Assembly (NCBI RefSeq): GCF_003318235.1
Contig: NZ_QOCG01000011.1
Span: forward strand, 124,001 to 188,000
Reading direction: 5' to 3'
Length of the DNA stretch: 64,000 nucleotides
Source of the DNA: Loktanella sp. D2R18
GTDB lineage: Bacteria > Pseudomonadota > Alphaproteobacteria > Rhodobacterales > Rhodobacteraceae
This document shows positions 57,496 to 64,000 of this stretch, piece by piece (position 1 is the first letter of the stretch; each line of letters starts with the position of its first letter). The position numbers were made by a program, and so were the translations under genes. The notes under the pieces were generated by a model. That model was not told the DNA's origin. It saw only the letters and a program-made list of their open reading frames with translations, and did not search any database.

Positions 57496-58074
57496 ATGAC
57501 CGGCGACCAAATAGCACGCGCGATATATCTGGGCATCTTAGGTCTTGCGATTGTGGGGTCCGTGCTGGTTTCAAGTCGCGAAAACCTAGGCAAATCGCTC
57601 CAGCAAGCCCTGATTTGGCTGTTTATCTTTTTGGGGGTGATTGGGGCTTACGGGCTTTGGGAAGATATCAGCCGCGACGTGACGGGGCAGCAGGCCACTT
57701 TGGCAGACGGGCGGATCAGTGTCCCACGCGCCGGTGACGGGCATTACCATCTGGATCTCTTGATTGACGGCATCCCTATCGCCTTTGTCATCGACACGGG
57801 CGCAAGCCAGGTTGTGCTGACACAAGCGGATGCAGAATCGCTTGGGATTGATCCTGACACGCTACACTATTTCGGTTCTGCGATGACGGCCAATGGGCGC
57901 GTCAGGACTGCAGCGGTTACGCTCGAAAACGTGGCCCTTGGTCGCTATGTTGATCAGAATGTAGATGCGGTCGTCAACGGCGGAGAGACGGATATTTCAC
58001 TGCTTGGCATGACCTATCTTAATCGATTTTCACATATCGAAATTACCAATAATCAAATGGTCCTAACCCGATGA
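57496..58074 (+). CDS. Retropepsin-like aspartic protease (TIGR02281 type)
   Basis: This 192-residue protein has one or two N-terminal membrane segments and a periplasmic single-domain retropepsin fold. The active site is VIDTGASQVVLT, and the flap and C-terminal LLGMTYLNRF are typical of the alphaproteobacterial TIGR02281 family. The substrate is unknown. It starts ten bases after marC and its stop overlaps a tiny lipoprotein ORF. Confidence 0.9.
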   Translation: MTGDQIARAIYLGILGLAIVGSVLVSSRENLGKSLQQALIWLFIFLGVIGAYGLWEDISRDVTGQQATLADGRISVPRAGDGHYHLDLLIDGIPIAFVIDTGASQVVLTQADAESLGIDPDTLHYFGSAMTANGRVRTAAVTLENVALGRYVDQNVDAVVNGGETDISLLGMTYLNRFSHIEITNNQMVLTR

Positions 58075-58166
58075 AATACATTATAATTGCGCTCTTAGCA
58101 CTGGCGGCATGCGCCCCTGCACCGACGGAATTACCCGAAGATTTCGATTCAAGTTTTGCGTTTTAA
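58071..58166 (+). CDS. Tiny putative lipoprotein (31 aa)
   Basis: An ATG overlapping the protease stop (ATGA) opens a 31-codon frame. Its product has a basic-hydrophobic start, a lipobox LAAC with Cys14, and a short acidic tail (TELPEDFDSSFAF). The shape is that of a minimal lipoprotein or entericidin-like peptide. Coupling and a clean lipobox make it credible, although it is very short and its function is unknown. Confidence 0.6.
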   Translation: MKYIIIALLALAACAPAPTELPEDFDSSFAF

Positions 58167-58216
58167 ACCGACTGAGTTTTACCAGTCGTTAATCCATTTC
58201 CCGCAATACTTTTGGG

Positions 58217-58357
58217 ATGGAGAAATACGCCACCCCTGACCCGGCTGCGATTGCGGTGCTCGCAAGTTGCACGTTTTGTTTTACGCTTGCGGCAGCGCAA
58301 TGGGTGCAGGGTAATCTTTGGTTCTCGGATATGCTGCGCACGATCTGCGGCGGTTAG
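58217..58357 (+). CDS. Small hypothetical protein (46 aa)
   Basis: A 46-codon frame preceded by TTTTGGG encodes a mildly hydrophobic peptide with three cysteines (AVLASCTFCFTLAAAQW and a later RTICGG). It ends four bases into the convergent holC stop. It might form one membrane helix. Support is limited to length, codon choice and position. Confidence 0.4.
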   Translation: MEKYATPDPAAIAVLASCTFCFTLAAAQWVQGNLWFSDMLRTICGG

Positions 58358-58809
58358 CCTTTTTGCGCTTTCATCGCCCAACGCCCGTCTTCTTGCGCCC
58401 AGTATTGCGCCGCGCATCCCGCATCTGTCAGTGTTTTCCACTGGCTGCGCGCATGGCTCAACGCGGCCTCATCCCAGCCGTCAAACAACACGCAAGCGCG
58501 TTCTGCGTCGTCGACCTCCGCCTGTGTCAGCGCTGCGCCATCGACGCAAATCACGCAATCGAACCCCGTTGCCGGGGCATCCCCGATCAATATGGGTTGG
58601 TCCGCATCATGGGCGCCGCCCGCGACCCCATGCGGCAAAAACGCAGCCTCGGGCCCTTGCCATAAAATTTCATCTAAACGCGCGCATAGCTTCGGGTTCA
58701 CCGCACGGATCAACACCCGCCAGCCTGCCGCGCGCGCCTTGCCGACCAACATCGGCAAGGTTACATCAAGCGGGCTATCTTTAAGCTGATAGAAATAGGC
58801 CGCGCCCAT
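58354..58809 (-). CDS. holC: DNA polymerase III chi subunit
   Basis: HolC (151 residues) links the clamp loader to SSB in the replisome. The start MGAAYFYQL, the LVGKARAAGWRVLIRA segment, the LDEILWQ...FLPHG motif and the VLFDGWDE segment are standard. The ATG at 58809 follows the pepA stop by one base, so the two genes form an operon, a common pairing. Confidence 0.92.
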   Translation of the reverse strand: MGAAYFYQLKDSPLDVTLPMLVGKARAAGWRVLIRAVNPKLCARLDEILWQGPEAAFLPHGVAGGAHDADQPILIGDAPATGFDCVICVDGAALTQAEVDDAERACVLFDGWDEAALSHARSQWKTLTDAGCAAQYWAQEDGRWAMKAQKG

Positions 58810-58810
58810 A

Positions 58811-60277
58811 TCAGCCCTCGTATTTATCGGCAATCAAACGGTTGAGCGCCATGACGCCCCACCCTGTTGCCCCCGCAGGCGCAAGCGCTGTTTCGGATTT
58901 GACGCTGGCCACACCAGCGATATCCAAATGGCACCACGGCACATCTTCTTTGACAAACCGTTGCAAGAATTGCGCCGCCGTAATGGAACCCGCCATCCGT
59001 CCGCCAATATTCTTCATATCTGCAACCCGTGATTTCAGCAGATCATCATAGGCTTTGCCCATCGGCATCCGCCACGCGCCTTCGCCCTCAGAACCCGCCG
59101 CTTTGATAAACGCATCAGACAGCTCGTCGGAATTTGAAAAGACTCCGGCGTTTTCATGCCCCAAGGCCACCAAAATCGCCCCTGTCAACGTCGCCAGATT
59201 GATCATGCCGACAGGTTTAAACCGCTCTTGCGCATACCACATCACGTCAGCCAGCACCAAACGGCCTTCGGCATCAGTATTGATGACCTCGATTGTGTCG
59301 CCCTTCATCGATGTGACCACATCGCCGGGGCGTACGGCGTTTCCAGAGGGCATGTTTTCGACCAGCCCAACTAAGCCGACGACATTCGCCTTGGCCTTGC
59401 GCAGCGCCAATGTGCGCATCACACCAGAAACGACGCCAGCGCCGCCCATGTCCATGGTCATATCTTCCATGCCTCCCGCCGGTTTGAGGCTGATCCCGCC
59501 CGTATCAAACACCACACCTTTGCCAACCAATGCGAACGGGGCTTCATCGTCGCCGCCGTTCCACGACATCACCACCACCTTGCTGGGGCTGTCAGACCCT
59601 TGCCCAACACAGAGCAAACTGCCCATGCCAAGCCGTTCAAGATCGTCTTCTTCAAGAATTTCGACTTCAAGCCCAAGCTCGTGCATGGCCGCCAGCCGCG
59701 CAGCAAAATCATCGGTGGTTAAGATATTCGCAGGCTCATTGGTCAGATCGCGGGTAAAGAACACCCCTTCGGCAATTGCGGCCATGGGGGCAGCGGATTT
59801 CGCGACCTCTTCGGGTTTGGCGACCATGAATGTAACCGCACCTTTGCTTGGCTTCTCGGCTGTTTTATGGCTGTCAAAACGGTAATCGCGCAGTGCCAGC
59901 CCCAGTGCGATTTCATCCGCACGTGCGATGCTTCCGGCGCATACGGTCAAATCCGCGTTGCCTTGCGCTTTGGCCAATTGCGCGCCCGCTTTGCGCGCCT
60001 CTTGTGATGACGGACGCCGAGAAAGCTTTACGACCAAGAGGGTTTCAGCAGTCAATCCAGCGGGATAAGCGATTGTCGCGACATCGCCAGCGGCCATTTT
60101 TTCAAATTTTTCGCTTTCCGCGAATCGTGCCACTGCCTTGCGCGTCAAAGTATTTGCTTTGCGCGCCCCTGCATCTATTTTTCCATCTGCACCCAAAAAA
60201 ATCGCAACCGCACCGCTGGCCGTTGCGATCCCATCAAGATCGACGTCTTTAAACTGAATTTCTGCTGGCGTTGTCAT
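58811..60277 (-). CDS. pepA: Leucyl aminopeptidase
   Basis: PepA (488 residues) is a di-metal M17 exopeptidase that removes N-terminal residues. Its metal and catalytic segments are GKGVVFDTGGISLKP, MDMGGAGVVSGVM and the signature NTDAEGRLVLAD. A variable N-terminal macro-like domain spans 1-165. It is divergent from lptF. Confidence 0.96.
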   Translation of the reverse strand: MTTPAEIQFKDVDLDGIATASGAVAIFLGADGKIDAGARKANTLTRKAVARFAESEKFEKMAAGDVATIAYPAGLTAETLLVVKLSRRPSSQEARKAGAQLAKAQGNADLTVCAGSIARADEIALGLALRDYRFDSHKTAEKPSKGAVTFMVAKPEEVAKSAAPMAAIAEGVFFTRDLTNEPANILTTDDFAARLAAMHELGLEVEILEEDDLERLGMGSLLCVGQGSDSPSKVVVMSWNGGDDEAPFALVGKGVVFDTGGISLKPAGGMEDMTMDMGGAGVVSGVMRTLALRKAKANVVGLVGLVENMPSGNAVRPGDVVTSMKGDTIEVINTDAEGRLVLADVMWYAQERFKPVGMINLATLTGAILVALGHENAGVFSNSDELSDAFIKAAGSEGEGAWRMPMGKAYDDLLKSRVADMKNIGGRMAGSITAAQFLQRFVKEDVPWCHLDIAGVASVKSETALAPAGATGWGVMALNRLIADKYEG

Positions 60278-60415
60278 GGCGGCTCCTTGGCGCGAAGATC
60301 ATTTCAACATAGGTAGCCCGCACGATGCGCAAATACCAGATAGCTGTTCAATCTGCCGCACCGATGCGGTAGCTTGAGCGAAATTTAGGCGACACGCGCA
60401 AACAAGGATCTGCCA

Positions 60416-61546
60416 TTGGCCAAGTTCGACAGATATTTACTGTCACAATTGATGGTGATGTTTGGCTTTTTTAGCCTTGTGTTGGTGTTGATCTATTGGA
60501 TCAATCGAGCCGTTGTTTTGTTCGATCAATTGATCGCGGACGGGCAATCGGCTGGGGTGTTTCTTGAATTTACGGCGCTGTCTTTGCCATCTGTGATCCG
60601 GCTGGCCCTACCATTGGCGGCCTTTGCAGCATCTGTCTATGTGACCAATCGGATGACAACCGAATCTGAACTCGTCGTGGTGCAAGCCACCGGCTATTCC
60701 GCCTTTCGGCTTGCGCGCCCTGTGTTCTATTTTGGGATTATTGTTGCAATTTTTATGTCCGTGTTGATGCATTATCTTGTGCCGCTTAGCTCTGCGCGAT
60801 TGGAAGAACGCCAAGCCGATATTTCGCGTAACATCACCGCGCGGCTACTGACAGAGGGCCGGTTTATTGAACCCGTCAAAGGGATCACCTTCTATATTCG
60901 CGACATCACAACAGCAGGTGAACTCCAAGACATCTTCCTATCGGACACGAGATCTGATGATGAACAGGTGACCTATACCGCCACGCGCGCATTTCTTGTA
61001 AACGATACGGATGAGACGCAATTAGTAATGATAGAAGGGCTTGTGCAGGTGTTTGACACTGGCACCAAACGTCTGACGACAACCGCCTTTGACGATTTCG
61101 CCTATAATATCGGAAGCCTGATCACCACCAGCGAATCCAGTGGCCGAAGGGATGCGCATCTGTCGACTTGGGAACTCTTGAACCCTACCCCGGAAATCAT
61201 TGCGGAAACGCGACGCAGTGCAGCACGGCTTATTGCGCGCGGGCATGATAGGTTCAGCCAATCTTTGCTAGGCACGGTTGCCGCAATGCTTGGATTTGCG
61301 ACGCTTTTGATTGGCGGATTTAGCCGCTTTGGGGTTTGGCGCCAAATTGTTGCGGCAATCTTCTTGATTGTCGTCGTCAAAGCCATGGAAACAGCCGGGA
61401 TCAATGCTGCGCGCAGTTCTGAAAGCCTGTGGTTTGCCACCTATTTGCCGGCGGTTGCCGGGTTTGCGATCATCTGGTTCTTACTATTTTGGGCCACGCG
61501 GCCGCATTTGTTTAAGCGACGCCGTAAGCCAGAGGGCGCGCAATGA
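60416..61546 (+). CDS. lptF: LPS export ABC transporter permease LptF
   Basis: LptF (376 residues) is one of the two inner-membrane permeases of the LptB2FG complex that extracts LPS. The start AKFDRYLLSQLMVMFGFFSLVLVLIYW, the periplasmic beta-jellyroll (about 130-260) and three further C-terminal helices fit YjgP/YjgQ proteins. The start is TTG; no in-frame ATG fits the first helix. It overlaps lptG by four bases. Confidence 0.94.
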   Translation: MAKFDRYLLSQLMVMFGFFSLVLVLIYWINRAVVLFDQLIADGQSAGVFLEFTALSLPSVIRLALPLAAFAASVYVTNRMTTESELVVVQATGYSAFRLARPVFYFGIIVAIFMSVLMHYLVPLSSARLEERQADISRNITARLLTEGRFIEPVKGITFYIRDITTAGELQDIFLSDTRSDDEQVTYTATRAFLVNDTDETQLVMIEGLVQVFDTGTKRLTTTAFDDFAYNIGSLITTSESSGRRDAHLSTWELLNPTPEIIAETRRSAARLIARGHDRFSQSLLGTVAAMLGFATLLIGGFSRFGVWRQIVAAIFLIVVVKAMETAGINAARSSESLWFATYLPAVAGFAIIWFLLFWATRPHLFKRRRKPEGAQ

Positions 61547-62637
61547 TCTTACACCGCTATTTTGCGCGCCGTTTTTTAATGACGTTTTTGGGCGTCTTGG
61601 GCGTGTTTTTTGTGATCATGATGTTTTTGGACATTGTCGAACAATTGCGCCGCTACGCGACAGCCGATGCAAATATTTTTGAAATTTTGACTCTCACGCT
61701 GCTGAACATCCCAGCGGGTGTGTATCAGATTATGCCTTTGATTATGATCCTTGCCGCAATCGCACTGTTTCTAGGGCTGGCGCGTTCATCGGAAATGGTT
61801 GTCACCCGTGCCGCGGGACGGTCAGCCCTGCGGGCCCTTGCCGCCCCATTGTTTGTCGCGTTGATGATCGGGGTCGTTGCCGTTGCGATCGGAAATCCGA
61901 TCGTAGCGAGTACGTCGAAAGAATATGAACTTCGGTCTGGCGCATTGCGTGGGAATAATTCTGTGTTGTCGGTTGGGTCATCCGGGCTTTGGCTTCGGCA
62001 GGGCACCGATGCGGGCCAAACGGTCATCCGGGCGCAAAGTGCGAATTTGGACGGAACTGTTCTAACCGAAGTGAGCTTTTTTCGCTTTGGCCCTGACGGC
62101 ACCCCAACCCAACGCGTCAACGCCAAAACCGCAGAGCTTGTGCCGGGCGCTTGGGCGCTGACAGACGCAAAACAATGGTTTTTTGACACTGGCGTCAATG
62201 CAGAGGCGGCGGCGATGCTACATCCCAGCCTCAATGTCGTATCGACCCTGACCCCGGATCAAATTCGCGACAGTTTCGGCACGCCCGCGTCTATCCCGAT
62301 ATGGGAATTGCCTGCGTTTATTGAACGGCTCCACGCCGCCGGGTTTTCGGCGCAGCGGCATCTGGTCTGGTTCCACACCGAATTGGCATTGCCTTTCTTT
62401 TTGGTCGCCATGGTCATGATTGGCGCGGCGTTTACACTGCGCCACCAACGCGGCGGACGTACCGGGTTGATGGTGATGTTTGCGATTTTGCTGGCCTTCG
62501 TGATCTATTTCATTCGCAATTTTGCGCAGGTCTTGGGCGAAAACGGCCAATTGCCAGCGGTGCTCGCAGCATGGGCGCCGCCATTCGCGGCGATTGGCAT
62601 TGCTTTGGGTATTTTGCTCCACAATGAGGACGGCTAA
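61543..62637 (+). CDS. lptG: LPS export ABC transporter permease LptG
   Basis: LptG (364 residues) pairs with LptF. The N-terminal ILHRYFARRFLMTFLGVLGVFFVIMMFLD and a central periplasmic domain are typical, and the C-terminus carries three helices ending near ALGILLHNEDG. Its ATG overlaps the lptF stop (ATGA) and its stop overlaps the lptD ATG (TAATG), so all three are translated together. Confidence 0.95.
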   Translation: MILHRYFARRFLMTFLGVLGVFFVIMMFLDIVEQLRRYATADANIFEILTLTLLNIPAGVYQIMPLIMILAAIALFLGLARSSEMVVTRAAGRSALRALAAPLFVALMIGVVAVAIGNPIVASTSKEYELRSGALRGNNSVLSVGSSGLWLRQGTDAGQTVIRAQSANLDGTVLTEVSFFRFGPDGTPTQRVNAKTAELVPGAWALTDAKQWFFDTGVNAEAAAMLHPSLNVVSTLTPDQIRDSFGTPASIPIWELPAFIERLHAAGFSAQRHLVWFHTELALPFFLVAMVMIGAAFTLRHQRGGRTGLMVMFAILLAFVIYFIRNFAQVLGENGQLPAVLAAWAPPFAAIGIALGILLHNEDG

Positions 62638-64000
62638 TGCGCCTGATTACGTTCTTACTACTACTGCTTTTGCCGCAGACCAGCCTCGCGCAAGGGGCTG
62701 CAACCTTGGTCGCCGACAGCGTGCGGGTCACCGATGATCAGCAGCTCATTGCCACAGGGAATATCGAGGTTCTATATGAAGGAACCCGGCTGACGGCGAC
62801 CGAAATTACCTATGACCCGGCGGGTGACCGGCTAACGGTCACGGGGCCGATTGTCATTCAAACGTCCGATGGGACACTGCTGATGGCGCAAAGCGGCGCG
62901 CTGGACCCAACGCTCGAAAACGGCATTCTTCAGGGGGCGCGCATTGTATTGGATCAACAGCTTCAACTGGTCGCGAATCAAATTGACCGCCACGACGGGC
63001 GCTATTGGCAGCTCTACAAAACTGTTGCGACATCGTGTCAGGTATGTGGGGACGCAGCGCCGCTTTGGTCAATCCGGGCCCAGCGTGTCGTACACGATAG
63101 CGTGGAACAGCAGCTCTATTTAGACAATGCCACACTTTTGATCCGCGACATACCCGTGTTCTGGCTGCCAACATTGCGCCTTCCCGATCCTAACCTTGAG
63201 CGCGCAACTGGGTTTTTGATCCCAGAACAGCGTAACAACACGCAGCTAGGCACAGGGATTAAGGTACCCTATTTCATCACTTTAGGCGATTCCCGTGATC
63301 TTACGGTGACCCCTTATGTTTCTGAGGAAACCCGCACCCTAGAACTGATCTACCGTCAAGCCTTTCGCAAAGGCTCCCTGCGCATCGAAGGTGCCGCCAG
63401 TGATGATACACTTGAAGATGAAGATCGGTCATATATTTTTGCATCTGGAAGTTTTGATTTATCCCGCGATTACAAACTCGACTTTGACGTCGAAGCGGTC
63501 AGTGACACAGCCTATCTGGAAGACTACAGCTATTCGAGTAAAGATCGGCTTGATAGTGAGGTTTCGGTGACCCGCGTGACCGATACGGCGCTCACGCAAG
63601 TTGCTTTAACATATTATCAAACGCTGCGTGATGACGAAACGAACTCCTCATTGCCACCTATTGTCGCAAATGCGCTGTACGAAGCGCGCGATACTGAACG
63701 TTGGGGCGGCACGCTGACCTATGGCGCCAGCATCGATAGCGCCTATCGCTATAACACAACTGATGGCGACGATGGGCGCGATGTGTCGCGTATAGGCGCC
63801 TATAGCACTTGGGACGACAGCTGGATTTTGGGCAGTGGCATTGTTTTGCGAGCAGAGACCGGGATCCGTGCAGATTATTACAACGTGCAAGACGACAGCA
63901 GTTATGACAGCGATATTTTTCGCGCGGTACCTTCCGCGCAGATCACGGTCCGTTGGCCATTGGCCGCTGACAACGACGGCGGGGCGGCGCATCTGATCAC
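62637..64000 (+). CDS. lptD: LPS-assembly protein LptD, 5' part
   Basis: This frame is open from ATG 62637 to the window end (about 454 codons). A signal peptide (ending TSLAQ) precedes an OstA jellyroll domain (about 25-140: LVADSVRVTDDQQLIATGNIEVLYEG). The barrel region follows, with IPVFWLPTLRLPDPN and KVPYFI. LptD inserts LPS into the outer leaflet of the outer membrane. Two cysteines (CQVC near residue 133) lie in the jellyroll, as in disulfide-bonded LptD. The C-terminus is cut off. Confidence 0.95.
   Translation, partial: MRLITFLLLLLLPQTSLAQGAATLVADSVRVTDDQQLIATGNIEVLYEGTRLTATEITYDPAGDRLTVTGPIVIQTSDGTLLMAQSGALDPTLENGILQGARIVLDQQLQLVANQIDRHDGRYWQLYKTVATSCQVCGDAAPLWSIRAQRVVHDSVEQQLYLDNATLLIRDIPVFWLPTLRLPDPNLERATGFLIPEQRNNTQLGTGIKVPYFITLGDSRDLTVTPYVSEETRTLELIYRQAFRKGSLRIEGAASDDTLEDEDRSYIFASGSFDLSRDYKLDFDVEAVSDTAYLEDYSYSSKDRLDSEVSVTRVTDTALTQVALTYYQTLRDDETNSSLPPIVANALYEARDTERWGGTLTYGASIDSAYRYNTTDGDDGRDVSRIGAYSTWDDSWILGSGIVLRAETGIRADYYNVQDDSSYDSDIFRAVPSAQITVRWPLAADNDGGAAHLI

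Overview
The window looks like ordinary chromosomal DNA from a marine alphaproteobacterium of the Roseobacter group (Rhodobacteraceae sensu lato). The evidence is gene order: the pyrH-frr-uppS-cdsA-dxr-rseP-bamA-skp-fabZ-lpxA-lpxI-lpxB run, use of LpxI instead of LpxH, an iscR-desulfurase-sufBCD-YIP1-YIP1-sufS operon, IalB and DUF882 proteins, an Irr-type ICE box and a CtrA-type TTAA-N7-TTAA box. The genus cannot be fixed from sequence alone. No prophage, transposon, CRISPR array or rRNA operon is visible.

Layout. 1-3450 (+): 3' part of guaA, a small monooxygenase, an EamA exporter and a FadL-like porin. 3506-15193 (-): the long envelope operon for lipid A, outer-membrane protein assembly, isoprenoid and phospholipid precursors, with lpxD absent from its usual place. 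15299-25616: miaA, an AraC regulator, a lytic transglycosylase, ssb, aroB/aroK, two small or uncharacterised genes, xerD, a CorC-like protein and a HerA-like ATPase. 25617-25990: a gene-free stretch with two candidate small RNAs. 25991-34296: ialB, an lpxD-acp-fabF cluster, an L,D-transpeptidase paired divergently with a MepK-like endopeptidase, and a chemoreceptor with a CtrA box. 34326-43658 (-): tRNA-Arg(CCG) and the iscR/suf operon, which carries an embedded FkbM methyltransferase. 43823-47770: small enzymes, a DUF1963 protein and, starting on its stop codon, a decayed nuclease-toxin-like gene. 47869-55563: a DEAD-box helicase, TfoX-C, DUF4112, ndk, a phytase-esterase-like secreted protein behind a tandem Pho box, and an ABC-F ATPase. 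55574-64000: a secreted unknown, marC, a retropepsin-like protease, two tiny ORFs, holC-pepA and lptF-lptG-lptD (cut by the window end).

The strongest theme is cell-envelope construction: lipid A synthesis (lpxABDI, fabZ), LPS export (lptFGD), beta-barrel assembly (bamA, skp), peptidoglycan remodelling (L,D-transpeptidase, MepK-like, lytic transglycosylase) and lipid precursors (dxr, uppS, cdsA). The second theme is Fe-S cluster assembly under likely iron control. The accessory observations most worth following are the frame-broken nuclease toxin next to DUF1963, the tandem Pho box, the CtrA box plus CheR/CheB-type tail of the chemoreceptor, and the two UUCG-capped terminators that may end small RNAs.
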